64,000 nucleotides of DNA from Bacillota bacterium (GCA_023440965.1 JAEZRC010000002.1:62001-126000), one strand, 5' to 3'; numbered from the stretch's first letter, positions 50,103-58,932 are shown. Notes: generated from the sequence alone by a model not told the origin. Numbers and translations: made by a program.

Positions 50103-50441
50103 ATGGGACTATTCGCAAGTAAACCAAAATTACAACCTATTGATACTAATACGTCTTATACAAATAATATTACTGGCTGTCTTGAAATGTACAAAAATCC
50201 AGCAATAAAAGACAGGCAAGTATTTCTTAAAGCAACAACTGATCCTAAATTTGTTAACATTCATGTTTCAGGAGTTAATGATGTAGCTGGTGTTATAACT
50301 CGTGATGAAACTAATGTTGTCACAAATATCGGTCTTTACATTGGGCGAGGCTTATTGAATGCTTTTACACCTGATTCAACTTCTGTTGTAACAAGATATG
50401 TTGGGAAAGCACTCGATATTATTCCTCCTGCATTTAAATAA
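50103..50441 (+). CDS. hypothetical protein
   Basis: 112 aa from the ATG at 50103 (AAAGGAAGTG upstream; an in-frame GTG six bases earlier overlaps it). Not recognised. It has no signal peptide, an N-terminal MGLFASKPKLQPI that resembles the start of the unknown protein encoded at 11326-11973, and a beta-rich middle (VNIHVSGVNDVAGVITR). The two proteins may share only a compositional start. It is monocistronic with its own terminator (50451-50477). Confidence 0.7.
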   Translation: MGLFASKPKLQPIDTNTSYTNNITGCLEMYKNPAIKDRQVFLKATTDPKFVNIHVSGVNDVAGVITRDETNVVTNIGLYIGRGLLNAFTPDSTSVVTRYVGKALDIIPPAFK

Positions 50442-50450
50442 CAGTTATTT

Positions 50451-50477
50451 AAAGCAAGCCAACAGGCTTGCTTTTTT
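50451..50477 (+). terminator. terminator
   Basis: AAAGCAAGCC and GGCTTGCTTT pair (10 bp) around AACA, followed by TTTT. Confidence 0.9.
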
Positions 50478-50568
50478 TATAAAATTTTCCATACTAATTT
50501 TTTCTGAATGAGTATTTTAAGCCCGAATTGAAATAATAATATTATTACTTAAAGAGGATGGGTTTAAA

Positions 50569-51096
50569 ATGCTTAAGGCTATTGGTTCAAAATATGATAT
50601 TTTGCACGATGAAGAAACAAAAGAATTCTATGAATTTATAAAAGATCTTCTTATTGATGAATATGTATTGGAAATGCAAAATTTTGTTCATCATTACAGT
50701 ACAACCTGTTATCAGCATTGTATTAATGTATCATATTATAATTATTTGCTTTGCAGAAAATTAGGGCTTAATACTAGGGAAGGCGCCCGTGGGGGAATGC
50801 TTCATGATTTGTTTTTGTATAACTGGCGAAATATAAAAAGACAAAAAGGCGAGCCATATCATGCCTTCAGGCATGGAAGAGCTGCATTATTCAATGCAAA
50901 AAAACGTTTTGTTTTAAGCAAGCACGAGGAAAATATGATTATAAGTCATATGTTCCCACTATCATATGATATGCCAAAATACAGGGAAAGTTTTGTAATT
51001 ACTCTGGTTGATAAATACTGTGCCGTTTTAGAAGTTTCAAATTATATCTATCAAAAATTACTAGGCAGAATACTAGAGTATTCCCATAATACGTAA
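50569..51096 (+). CDS. HD-domain phosphohydrolase-like protein
   Basis: 175 aa. The metal-binding HD signature is seen as HHYSTTCYQHCINVS (first His region), GGMLHDLFLYNW (the HD pair), FRHGRAALFNAK and LVDKYCAVLE (final Asp). This single-domain HD hydrolase would cleave nucleotides or phosphodiesters; it lacks RelA/SpoT, GAF or HDOD partners, so the substrate is unknown. It is preceded by a weak GAGGATGGG ribosome site and followed by a strong hairpin. Confidence 0.85.
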   Translation: MLKAIGSKYDILHDEETKEFYEFIKDLLIDEYVLEMQNFVHHYSTTCYQHCINVSYYNYLLCRKLGLNTREGARGGMLHDLFLYNWRNIKRQKGEPYHAFRHGRAALFNAKKRFVLSKHEENMIISHMFPLSYDMPKYRESFVITLVDKYCAVLEVSNYIYQKLLGRILEYSHNT

Positions 51097-51130
51097 GAAC
51101 ATTTATAATTATTAAAATAGATGTTTATAT

Positions 51131-51163
51131 AAAATAAGAGGTGGATATTCCACCTCTTATTTT
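51131..51163. terminator. bidirectional terminator
   Basis: A 15-bp perfect stem (AAAATAAGAGGTGGA with its complement) has loop TAT, between the HD gene and the converging small genes. Confidence 0.9.
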
Positions 51164-51164
51164 A

Positions 51165-51344
51165 TTAAAGATGATTTTCGTCTACCCAACGTCGTGCAAA
51201 GCCTGCATTCATTTCACTTACATTATATACAGCACCAGTTTCAGTAGTCATGTTATCAGTAATAATATTTGTTGCACCAATAGGAATTACATTTGTCGGC
51301 TTTATAACCTTTCCTTTGTTAACGTGATATACTTTTTTAGCCAT
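51165..51344 (-). CDS. small hypothetical protein
   Basis: 59 aa from the ATG at 51342-51344, 9 bases after AAGGAG. Basic start (MAKKVYHVNKGKVIKP) and an acidic end; no Cys, membrane segment or known motif. It follows the gene at 51355 with a 10-base gap, so both are probably co-transcribed. The pairing may indicate a functional link, but none is known. Confidence 0.68.
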   Translation of the reverse strand: MAKKVYHVNKGKVIKPTNVIPIGATNIITDNMTTETGAVYNVSEMNAGFARRWVDENHL

Positions 51345-51354
51345 AATATTCTCC

Positions 51355-51786
51355 TTATAGATAACTTTTAAGGTTATCAATATATTGCTGTTCACATTTT
51401 AGTATTTCCTTTGCGTGTGAAATAATACCAGCATCATCAGTTTTAATGTCATTTAGCTTTTTATTGATATCAATAATACCCATATTACTGCCCTTTATAA
51501 CCATTTCGGCAATATGACTTGCTGAGTTATTCATCGAGGTATGCATAATTACAGAAGCATCTGCTGATATCTTGCCGATGGGATTTATATCCTTTGGTTT
51601 TGCATCAAGTTCAGTAAATTTCTTTTTAATCTGTTCACTTTGCTGTTTGTAATTATTAAGTTGTGCTTCAAGTTCACTTTTAAGCTTTGTATTTTCTGTT
51701 TTAGGTATGACTGTAGAAAGAGCAGTAATGCCCATTGAAGCGTTTTGAAAAAGCTTGTTAAGTAATTCAAATTCTGAATTTTTCGT
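51355..51786 (-). CDS. helical hypothetical protein, apparent ACG start
   Basis: 143 aa if started at the ACG at 51784-51786. The frame is open from a TAA at 51805-51807. The only ATG (51733-51735) lies inside a continuous helix and has no ribosome site, whereas AAAGAGGGG sits 6 bases before the ACG codon, and the added N-terminus KNSEFELLNKLFQNASMG continues the helix naturally. The body is four or so amphipathic helices (ASHIAEMVIKGSNMGIIDIN near 83-102), suggestive of a ferritin-like or four-helix bundle without obvious metal ligands. Function unknown. Confidence 0.7.
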   Translation of the reverse strand, partial: TKNSEFELLNKLFQNASMGITALSTVIPKTENTKLKSELEAQLNNYKQQSEQIKKKFTELDAKPKDINPIGKISADASVIMHTSMNNSASHIAEMVIKGSNMGIIDINKKLNDIKTDDAGIISHAKEILKCEQQYIDNLKSYL

Positions 51787-52010
51787 AGTAATCCCCTCTT
51801 TATTTTAGAATTATATATATTATCTTCAAAAATAAGAAAATTATTATTTAACTTGATAATTTTTCTCATTGTGTTACAATATATATAGAAAATATAATTG
51901 AGGGTTAATATGGTAGATAAAAGGTTAACTCAATTGCCATAATTAATATCTTAATTTAACGTTATTTTACTTTATGAGTTGAAAAATTATAAATCTTAAC
52001 AGGTGATTTT

Positions 52011-53351
52011 ATGACATTATTAAAAAGAATATTTATATCTATATTTTTTATTTTTGCTACAAATTTATGTCTTATTATGGACATGACGGATATATCGTGG
52101 TATCTGACAACTATCATTGTTCTAATGACTGTTGTTGGATTTATTATGATAAGTATCTTCCCGACATTAAAAAAATGTTCAACAACAAGACTCAGAATAC
52201 TATCAGGTGGATATGAGCTTTTGCTTTTATTTATCATTACATTCACAGTAGATATAGCAATTTTAATAACAGCAGGAATATTGTTTGTGCCTAATAAACT
52301 TGGAATAATTGGATTTAGCATTCATATTCTGTTTGTTCTTTTTATGAATCTTATATTAGTACTTAACGGAACATTAAGAGCGATTGCCACATCAATTCAG
52401 CTTGGTATTAAGTGGCGTTTGCTTATAATACTGTTATGGTGGCTGCCGATCTTCAATATATATCTCATTATAAAAGTTTGCAGACTTATTCGAAGTGAAT
52501 GTGAGATTGAAGAAGAAAAATTCTGGCTTAATAATACCCGTGCGGAAAATGAAGTGTGCAAGACAAAGTATCCATTATTGTTGGTCCATGGCGTATTCTT
52601 CAGGGATTCACGATTTTTTAATTACTGGGGTAGAATTCCAAAGGAACTTATCCGTAATGGTGCAACAGTCTTTTATGGCGAACAGCAGTCCGCTGCTTGT
52701 GTTGAGGATAGTGGAAAAGAACTTGCAGAAAAAATTAAGAAAATTGTTGCTGATACTGGATGTGAAAAGGTTAATATTATTGCTCACTCAAAGGGCGGGC
52801 TTGATTCAAGATATGCAATAAGCTGTCTTGGAATGGATCAATATGTTGCAAGCCTTACAACAATCAACACTCCTCACAGAGGATGTGCTTTTGCAGAATA
52901 TTTGCTTGAAAAAGCACCTAAAAAGTTGAGAAACTTTCTTGCAAACAGATATAATTCAACTCTTAAGAAATTCGGTGATGATAATCCTGACTTCCTCGGT
53001 GCTGTAAATTCTCTTACAGTAAAAGGCTGTAAAGAGCTTAATGAAATTGCAGAAGATAAAGAGGGAGTCTTTTATCAGAGTGTCTGCTCAAAAATGCTAA
53101 AACGCACTAGCGGAAAATTCCCTTTAAATATATCGTATGGACTTGTAAAAAGGTTTGATGGTGATAATGACGGACTTGTTTCTATAGAATCAGCAAAATG
53201 GGGTTCTGAATGTAAGATCCTTGATGTAAAGGGAAATAGAGGGCTGTCGCACGCTGATATAATCGATCTTAACCGTGAAAATATAAAAGGCTTTGATATC
53301 AGAGAATTATATGTTGGCATTGTAAAAGAATTAAAGTATAAGAATTTCTAA
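52011..53351 (+). CDS. membrane-anchored alpha/beta-hydrolase (lipase-like)
   Basis: 446 aa. Five or so membrane helices span residues 5-165. A C-terminal lipase domain follows: YPLLLVHGVFFRDSRFFNYW (oxyanion HG motif, about 184-203), the nucleophile elbow NIIAHSKGGLDSRYA (Ser in H-S-K-G, a GxSxG variant), NTPHRG and a possible Asp/His pair near GDNDGLVS and GLSHAD. It is predicted to act on lipids or esters on the outer face. AGGTGA precedes the ATG. It is 21 bases upstream of the lipoprotein gene and probably forms an operon with it. Confidence 0.85.
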   Translation: MTLLKRIFISIFFIFATNLCLIMDMTDISWYLTTIIVLMTVVGFIMISIFPTLKKCSTTRLRILSGGYELLLLFIITFTVDIAILITAGILFVPNKLGIIGFSIHILFVLFMNLILVLNGTLRAIATSIQLGIKWRLLIILLWWLPIFNIYLIIKVCRLIRSECEIEEEKFWLNNTRAENEVCKTKYPLLLVHGVFFRDSRFFNYWGRIPKELIRNGATVFYGEQQSAACVEDSGKELAEKIKKIVADTGCEKVNIIAHSKGGLDSRYAISCLGMDQYVASLTTINTPHRGCAFAEYLLEKAPKKLRNFLANRYNSTLKKFGDDNPDFLGAVNSLTVKGCKELNEIAEDKEGVFYQSVCSKMLKRTSGKFPLNISYGLVKRFDGDNDGLVSIESAKWGSECKILDVKGNRGLSHADIIDLNRENIKGFDIRELYVGIVKELKYKNF

Positions 53352-53372
53352 AGATATTTAATGGAGATTATA

Positions 53373-54131
53373 ATGAAAAAAGAATTAAAGAGATTGGCAT
53401 TGCTTTGTAGTGCTCTTGTTGTATGCTCAATAGTATTCAGCGCCTGTGGAAAAAAAGAAGAAAGCTCAAATACAAAAAATGAAAGCACGGCTTCAGCTTC
53501 AATAGCAGATTCATCTTCTCAGGTATCTTCAGTTGAGGAATCTTCATCCTTACCTGAGCTTATTGATGACGGAAAGCATATTACAAAAATCGGCCTGTAT
53601 CTCCCCGACGACAAGACCTACATAAGAAAGTATATCCCGTCATTTCAGAGTAACTGGATAAAGGGGAAAGACATTGCCTGTTTTGAAACATACTATTCAA
53701 ATGATCCTGAACTTCCGCCAACGCAGGCTGTTAAGCTATGGCAATCTTTCCTTGATAAGTATGTTGATTCAGCCGAGTACAAAATGGGTTATTATATGAC
53801 ATTTACCCTTAAAAGCGGTGAACAGCATTCTATAAGGATTCTTAAGCCAGATGATACAATGGTTTATAGACCATATATCGAAACCTATCTTTATGATGAT
53901 TATCACCAAACTCCCGGTCATTTTTATAGTCATCTTCTTCCGAGCCAGATGAATGATAATACAATGACCTCATCAATAAAGTTGACAGTAGGACAAAAGG
54001 GTGACGAGGTTGATAATATCCAGCTTACAGTTTTTGCATACAAGAGTAACGCCGATTTTGATTCGTCAAACAAATATATAGGTAGGATAAGCAACACTAT
54101 TAATATTACAAGAAAATTAAATAAAGCCTGA
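53373..54131 (+). CDS. lipoprotein of unknown function
   Basis: 252 aa from the ATG at 53373, 5 bases after GGAGA (an ATG at 53361 overlaps that site). Signal peptide with lipobox FSAC (Cys24), a Ser-rich linker (about 30-60) and a C-terminal domain with mixed structure that I do not recognise. It lies directly downstream of the membrane lipase gene and could be its extracellular partner. Confidence 0.78.
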   Translation: MKKELKRLALLCSALVVCSIVFSACGKKEESSNTKNESTASASIADSSSQVSSVEESSSLPELIDDGKHITKIGLYLPDDKTYIRKYIPSFQSNWIKGKDIACFETYYSNDPELPPTQAVKLWQSFLDKYVDSAEYKMGYYMTFTLKSGEQHSIRILKPDDTMVYRPYIETYLYDDYHQTPGHFYSHLLPSQMNDNTMTSSIKLTVGQKGDEVDNIQLTVFAYKSNADFDSSNKYIGRISNTINITRKLNKA

Positions 54132-54148
54132 TGAAATTCATCAGGCTT
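54124..54148. terminator. bidirectional terminator
   Basis: AAGCCTGATGA and TCATCAGGCTT pair (11 bp) around AAT, with T-rich sequence on the right side. Confidence 0.85.
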
Positions 54149-54157
54149 ATTTTTATA

Positions 54158-55051
54158 TCAGTCAAAAAAGCTCAACTGCGTATCTCCGTATCCAAGCTTG
54201 TATGCGCGAATAATTTCAGGCATTTTATATATTAATCCATACTTGTCACATTCAGTTCTGAATATCTGACTTAAACGCCTTGCGTTTAGGCTCCCACAGC
54301 TATAATTGTTGCCATAGTTTTTAATATATTTTTCTTTAGCTCCGGGGAATTTCTTGTCCAGCTGTTCATAAAAATATTTACGCTGGTTATCCCTTAAAGT
54401 TACACCAAGTGCTGAGTATATGAACTTTGCGCCATTCTCGTGGGCAAGTCGCACAATATTTATTATATTTTCTTCTGTGTCGTTAATGAACGGGAGAACA
54501 GGCATAAGAAGAATTCCTGTGAATAATCCTGCGTCTGATAATTGCTTTATTGCAGCAAATCTTTCTGATGAAGGGCAAACATTCGGTTCTATTATTTTAG
54601 ATAGCTTGTCATCTGCGCAAGTAATAGTCAGCTTGCAAAGAACAGGTGAATGCTCCTTTATTTCTGACAGTATATCAATATCCCTTGTAATAAGACTGCT
54701 TTTTGTAGCAATAGCGACACCAAATTCAAAAGCATTAATCAGCTCAAGTGCGTGACGCGTGAGTAAAAGTTCCTTTTCAAAAGGGTTATAAGGATCACTC
54801 ATTGCTCCTGTTCCGACAACCCCCGTCTTGACTTTTCGTTTTAAGTCATTTCGTATAATTTCAAGCGCATTTTCCTTTGCCTTTACCCTGTCAAAGTTTT
54901 CAACACGATAGCAATCGCTTCTGCTGTCACAATAAATGCATCCATGACAACATCCCTTGTAAATATTCATATTGTAGTTTGTTCCGAACCAATTTGAATT
55001 AGTAGCATATGAAGATACAATTGTTTTGGCAGGGATGTAGTCAACTTGCAT
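54158..55051 (-). CDS. SPL-family radical SAM protein (COG1533)
   Basis: 297 aa. The cluster motif YKGCCHGCIYCDSRS (C-x3-C-x2-C; the first Cys of the CC pair is spare) lies near residues 31-45, followed by GTGAMSDPYNPFEKE. These are marks of the Rv2578c/SplB-related radical SAM family. Its biological role is unknown. It is third in a reverse-strand operon with two GyrI-like genes, only 2 bases after one of them, under the WYL regulator's operator. Confidence 0.87.
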   Translation of the reverse strand: MQVDYIPAKTIVSSYATNSNWFGTNYNMNIYKGCCHGCIYCDSRSDCYRVENFDRVKAKENALEIIRNDLKRKVKTGVVGTGAMSDPYNPFEKELLLTRHALELINAFEFGVAIATKSSLITRDIDILSEIKEHSPVLCKLTITCADDKLSKIIEPNVCPSSERFAAIKQLSDAGLFTGILLMPVLPFINDTEENIINIVRLAHENGAKFIYSALGVTLRDNQRKYFYEQLDKKFPGAKEKYIKNYGNNYSCGSLNARRLSQIFRTECDKYGLIYKMPEIIRAYKLGYGDTQLSFFD

Positions 55052-55053
55052 TT

Positions 55054-55695
55054 TTATTTTCTCCTTACTGGGAAACGTAATACTGTTTTACAGTTTTGTA
55101 CCTTAGTCTTTCTTGGGTCTGAAAGATAAATCTCGTGATGTTTTCGCTCATCTGAAAAGTCAAGTTCAAGTCCGTTGCTTTCAATAAACTCATAGATTTT
55201 TTTTATGGTAGCAGGCTCATCATCATATGCGCCTATGTGCATACACTGAACACATAAGCCTTCATTGAATTCAACAAACTTTGCCTTTGAAATATCAATT
55301 TCAGGCTTTTTCCGTCTGATGATTTCACAAACCTGGCTAAATATGTTTTCATCAACAAATTCTGGCTGACGTATCATTGAAATCCATTTTAATTTATCTT
55401 TGTCGATGATATTGTTATCAGGTTTCTCAGGTAGTGTCCATAAGCCTTCAAGTGGCGGAACTACATAGCTGAAATAATCTGGAATTACAAAGTCAGACTT
55501 TGGTGACATTTTTATAGTGAAGGAAACTGAATAAAGTATCTGAACGGCTTTTTGATATTCGCCGTTAGGAATATTCGGGTTGCCTTGCCCCTGCACCTGA
55601 ACAAACTTCATTGTTGGAACTTCAATAAGCTGCGGCGTTGTCTTGGGTAAGTATAAGTCCTTGTATTCTTTTTTGTAATCAAAACTGTCAGCCAT
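55054..55695 (-). CDS. GyrI-like small-molecule-binding domain protein
   Basis: 213 aa. Blocks KKEYKDLYLPKTTPQLIEVP and PDYFSYVVPPLEGLW match the GyrI-like family of stand-alone effector-binding proteins (COG4832-type). These bind hydrophobic small molecules, and some hydrolyse cyclopropanoid compounds. It sits between another GyrI-like gene and the radical SAM gene, with short gaps, in one operon. Confidence 0.83.
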   Translation of the reverse strand: MADSFDYKKEYKDLYLPKTTPQLIEVPTMKFVQVQGQGNPNIPNGEYQKAVQILYSVSFTIKMSPKSDFVIPDYFSYVVPPLEGLWTLPEKPDNNIIDKDKLKWISMIRQPEFVDENIFSQVCEIIRRKKPEIDISKAKFVEFNEGLCVQCMHIGAYDDEPATIKKIYEFIESNGLELDFSDERKHHEIYLSDPRKTKVQNCKTVLRFPVRRK

Positions 55696-55706
55696 AATAA
55701 TTCTCC

Positions 55707-56147
55707 TTATTTTAAAGCAACATAAATATTAATGTGAGCATTTTCCATTTCGCAATCCAAATATTCTTCAAAATCAGCGGTGAAAGCTCTGTCAAGATCC
55801 ATTGACCAGATTTTAGTCCAAGCATCATTTACTGCTGTAACAACATGACCGCAAATGCTGAATTTAGCATATTTTCCTGCTGGTATCGATTTTGTGATGA
55901 GTTCTGGATTTTCTGCCTTTGAAACTTCCATGCCAACATTACAATCATAGTCTGTTTCAGTATAGTTTGAGTAAATTCCATAAGACAGCTCGCTCTTTTT
56001 ATTTTTAATTGTGTCACAAAGCTTTTCATTCATAAGCTTGTTCCAGAGTCCGCCGATTTTTTCCATTCCGTGTGGGTCATTAACTCCTGATCTTGCAAAA
56101 AGACCTACTACTGTTTTTTCTTCAATTGTTACGATTTCATAATTCAT
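55707..56147 (-). CDS. GyrI-like/effector-binding domain protein
   Basis: 146 aa. An AraC-type effector-binding domain (GyrI/Cass2-like) without a DNA-binding part: MNYEIVTIEEKTVVGLFAR at the start, GIYSNYTETD in the middle and IPAGKYAKFSI near residue 90. It probably binds a hydrophobic cation or drug-like ligand. It is the first gene downstream of the operator at 56192-56217, with AAAGGAGG before the ATG. Confidence 0.83.
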   Translation of the reverse strand: MNYEIVTIEEKTVVGLFARSGVNDPHGMEKIGGLWNKLMNEKLCDTIKNKKSELSYGIYSNYTETDYDCNVGMEVSKAENPELITKSIPAGKYAKFSICGHVVTAVNDAWTKIWSMDLDRAFTADFEEYLDCEMENAHINIYVALK

Positions 56148-56191
56148 ATTGAATTACCTCCTTTATGTTTGTAATTCAATAATAAACCTAT

Positions 56192-56217
56192 TAATATGAC
56201 ATCTATATGTCATATTA
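56192..56217. promoter_or_regulatory. operator 1 of the WYL regulator (before the GyrI-like operon)
   Basis: TAATATGACAT-N4-ATGTCATATTA is a perfect inverted repeat overlapping the 3' end of the regulator gene and lying about 45 bases before the GyrI-like gene. Its core TAATATGAC-N8-GTCATATTA is identical in arms and spacing to the site at 57141-57170. Confidence 0.82.
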
Positions 56218-57114
56218 TAAATAATTTTTGGAAATTTGTTTTATAGTATTTTTTATACTGTCCCTTATTTCCTGCGGTTCCAACACCTCACAGTGTTCAC
56301 CATAAGACAGTATGTAGCTTTCAAGCCAGTTTGCTTTTGGCATATTGGCTGTAACAAGAAAGCTCCCATCTGACATTACTTCAAAATTATCAAAAACATC
56401 ATAAACCATAAATGCCATTTTATGTGAAAACTTCATTTTTATTGTAATATGCTCACTTTCAAAAGGCAGTTGTTCCTGTTCAAAAACAGTTTCAGGAGCA
56501 ACTCTTTCAATCTTTTCATCAAGAACAAGTATATTGTTCATTCTTGAAAGCTTAAAAAATCTATTGTCCTTTCTCTGTCTGCAATATGCATAAAGATACC
56601 AATCACGGCTTTTAAAGCAAAGCTTTAAGCACTCAGCAGTACGCTCTGTTTTTTCACCCTTTGAACTATAGTACTCAAACTCAACAACATTTTTATTAAT
56701 TATTGCATTTTTTAAAACAAAGAAGTTATCCTTCTTTTTATCGCCGTTTCCCCAGTCGGAAAAGTCAATCTCAATCCAGTTACTGTTTTGTTTGCCGAAA
56801 AGGGAACTTAGCCTCCCAATAGCAGGGTTGGAACTCTCTACGTCAATGGTTTTTATTGCATTTAGGGCGGATATAATATTATCCTTTTCATCCTGTGTCA
56901 GCACAGTTTTATTAAGAACAAAATCTGAAAGTAGCGATATTCCACCGCCCTTTCCCTTGCTCATAAAAACAGGAATCCCAGTGGCTGAAAGGCTTTCAAT
57001 ATCCCTATAAATTGTCCTCACTGAAACCTCAAAGCGTTCAGCAAGCTCTTTTGCGGTTACAGTTTTTTTCTCTAAAAGTATGTATATTATTTCAAACATT
57101 CTGTTTATCTGCAT
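56215..57114 (-). CDS. YafY-type HTH/WYL transcriptional regulator
   Basis: 299 aa from the ATG at 57112-57114, shortly after GGGTGAT; an in-frame ATG 18 bases earlier lies upstream of that site. N-terminal HTH (TAKELAERFEVSVRTIYRDI, about residues 18-37) followed by a WYL domain (RDWYLYAYCRQRKDNRFFKL near 175) and a C-terminal WCX part. WYL regulators sense small molecules or nucleic acids and often repress stress or defence genes. Identical palindromes on both sides of the gene imply autoregulation and control of the downstream GyrI-like operon. Confidence 0.92.
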   Translation of the reverse strand: MQINRMFEIIYILLEKKTVTAKELAERFEVSVRTIYRDIESLSATGIPVFMSKGKGGGISLLSDFVLNKTVLTQDEKDNIISALNAIKTIDVESSNPAIGRLSSLFGKQNSNWIEIDFSDWGNGDKKKDNFFVLKNAIINKNVVEFEYYSSKGEKTERTAECLKLCFKSRDWYLYAYCRQRKDNRFFKLSRMNNILVLDEKIERVAPETVFEQEQLPFESEHITIKMKFSHKMAFMVYDVFDNFEVMSDGSFLVTANMPKANWLESYILSYGEHCEVLEPQEIRDSIKNTIKQISKNYL

Positions 57115-57140
57115 ATTATCACCCGAATACATTATATTCC

Positions 57141-57170
57141 TTTAATATGACATTTACAAGTCATATTAAA
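57141..57170. promoter_or_regulatory. operator 2 of the WYL regulator (its own promoter)
   Basis: TTTAATATGAC-N8-GTCATATTAAA is a perfect 11-bp inverted repeat 27 bases upstream of the regulator's ATG; its inner 9-base arms and N8 spacing match the site at 56192-56217. Confidence 0.85.
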
Positions 57171-57257
57171 AAATATGGGTCAAAAAATGTAAATTTATTG
57201 ACCTAATTGTTATTTAAAAGTATAATTAATATATATGAATTTACAAGAGGTGTAAAA

Positions 57258-57929
57258 ATGCAGTCGATACTCATCGTTGAAGATAATAATGACATTAACA
57301 ATCTAATTTGTGACGCTCTTTCTAAAAATGGTTATACTTGTACGCAAGCTTTTTCGGGAACAGAAGGGCTTATGCATATTAAGAATAAGGAATTTTCTCT
57401 TGTGCTGCTTGATCTGATGCTCCCAGGAATGAGCGGTGAGGAACTACTTAAAAAAATCAAGCCGCAATATAAATCACCTGTAATAATTATTTCTGCAAAG
57501 GACGAACTTGACAGCAAGGTTGATTTACTCGTATGTGGTGCTGATGATTACATAACAAAGCCTTTTGAAATTAAAGAGCTTATTGCCCGTGTTGGTGTTG
57601 CAATAAGACATAATTCAACTGATGTATCAATGCAGATATTATCATATAAGGATTTGATACTTAACAAGACAATCTTCCAATGTCTTTTAAATAATGAGGA
57701 AGTAAGTCTTACAAAACAGGAATTCAAGATACTTGAGTTGCTAATGACATATCAGAATAAAGTCTTTTCAAAACAGGATATTTATGATTATGCGTGGGGT
57801 GACTTTTATATTGGTGAGGACAAGACAATCAACGTCCACATAAGCAATATCCGTCAGAAATTCAAGAAGATAACTGATACTGAATACATAGAAACAGTGT
57901 GGGGAATAGGTTTTAAACTTTCAAAATAA
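57258..57929 (+). CDS. OmpR/PhoB-family response regulator
   Basis: 223 aa from the ATG at 57258 (AGAGGTG upstream). The receiver domain (residues 1-115) has the acidic pocket VEDNND, phospho-acceptor D52 in LLDLMLPGMSG, and the Lys in YITKPFE. The C-terminal winged helix (about 130-222) shows KTINVHISNIRQKFKK and IETVWGIGFKL. It is the first gene of a module with an ABC transporter and histidine kinase, the arrangement used for sensing and expelling antimicrobial peptides in Firmicutes. Confidence 0.94.
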   Translation: MQSILIVEDNNDINNLICDALSKNGYTCTQAFSGTEGLMHIKNKEFSLVLLDLMLPGMSGEELLKKIKPQYKSPVIIISAKDELDSKVDLLVCGADDYITKPFEIKELIARVGVAIRHNSTDVSMQILSYKDLILNKTIFQCLLNNEEVSLTKQEFKILELLMTYQNKVFSKQDIYDYAWGDFYIGEDKTINVHISNIRQKFKKITDTEYIETVWGIGFKLSK

Positions 57930-58017
57930 ATCTTTATACTTTCTTTAACTTTACTTTGCGATTAATTTGTACTTGCAGAATATAATACAGTTAATGAAAC
58001 AAAACGGAGGGAATGGA

Positions 58018-58932
58018 ATGGATTATTTATTGAGTACAAATTGTCTCACAAAGAAGTTTAAAGAGCAAAAAGCTGTCAATGAAGTCAGTCTCCATGTCAA
58101 GCAGGGCGATATTTATGGTTTTATTGGAAGAAATGGAGCAGGAAAAACAACATTTCTTAAAATGATTAGCGGACTTTCCAAACCAACAAGTGGTGAAATT
58201 ACACTTTTCAATTATAAGGGCAAGGAAATAAGAAATGTCCTATCAAGAATAGGAACATTAATTGAAGCTCCTGGTATTTATTCAAACCTTAACGCTTATG
58301 AGAATCTTAAGCTTAAGTGCATATGTGCCGGAATAAAAAAACAGGGCTACATAGAAGACCTGCTTAAAATTGTTGGTCTTTCAGATGTCGGAAAGAAGAA
58401 GGCAGGGAATTTTTCTCTCGGCATGAAGCAACGTCTTGGTATCGCTATTGCACTTGTCGGTGAACCGGATCTGCTTGTTCTTGACGAGCCTATCAATGGC
58501 CTTGATCCACAGGGTATTGTTGAAGTGAGGGATACAATATTAAAACTCAACAAGGAAAAGAATATTACAATAATAATATCAAGTCATATTCTTGAGGAAC
58601 TTTCAAAAATAGCAACAATTTATGGTATCATCCATGACGGAGTTCTTATAAAAGAACTTTCAAAGGAAGATCTTTTAAAGCAATGCAGAGAGCATATTGA
58701 AATAATGCTTGAGCATCCTGAATCAGCGTGTACTGTTCTTGATGGAATGGGCATAAGTGATTATAAGGTAATCGATAAACAGACTATCCATGTTTTTGAA
58801 CAGCTTGACAAAAGTGCTGATATTAACTTTGCACTTGCTGATAAGAAGATTATGGTCAACTCAATAAGAGTTGAAAACGAAGCTTTGGAAGATTACTTTA
58901 TCGGACTTACAGGGGGTGCTAATAATGATTAA
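58018..58932 (+). CDS. ABC transporter ATP-binding protein (BcrA-like)
   Basis: 304 aa from the ATG at 58018, 6 bases after GGAGGG. Walker A GRNGAGKTT, signature FSLGMKQRLGIA, Walker B LLVLDEPINGLD and switch His in ISSHILEEL are all present. The C-terminal 80 residues are the extension typical of BcrA/NisF-type ATPases. It overlaps the permease gene by 8 bases. With that permease it should expel or detoxify a peptide antibiotic, under the flanking two-component system. Confidence 0.92.
   Translation: MDYLLSTNCLTKKFKEQKAVNEVSLHVKQGDIYGFIGRNGAGKTTFLKMISGLSKPTSGEITLFNYKGKEIRNVLSRIGTLIEAPGIYSNLNAYENLKLKCICAGIKKQGYIEDLLKIVGLSDVGKKKAGNFSLGMKQRLGIAIALVGEPDLLVLDEPINGLDPQGIVEVRDTILKLNKEKNITIIISSHILEELSKIATIYGIIHDGVLIKELSKEDLLKQCREHIEIMLEHPESACTVLDGMGISDYKVIDKQTIHVFEQLDKSADINFALADKKIMVNSIRVENEALEDYFIGLTGGANND

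Noticed and set aside
50103..50441. Homology between the unknown proteins at 50103 and 11326
   Set aside because: Both begin MGLF followed by a basic stretch, but I see no further alignable block, so the likeness may be trivial.
51585..51869. 94-codon reverse frame extending upstream of the helical hypothetical gene
   Set aside because: It is in a different frame from the protein-like frame, is Lys/Asn/Leu rich as expected for AT-rich noise, and has no ribosome site.
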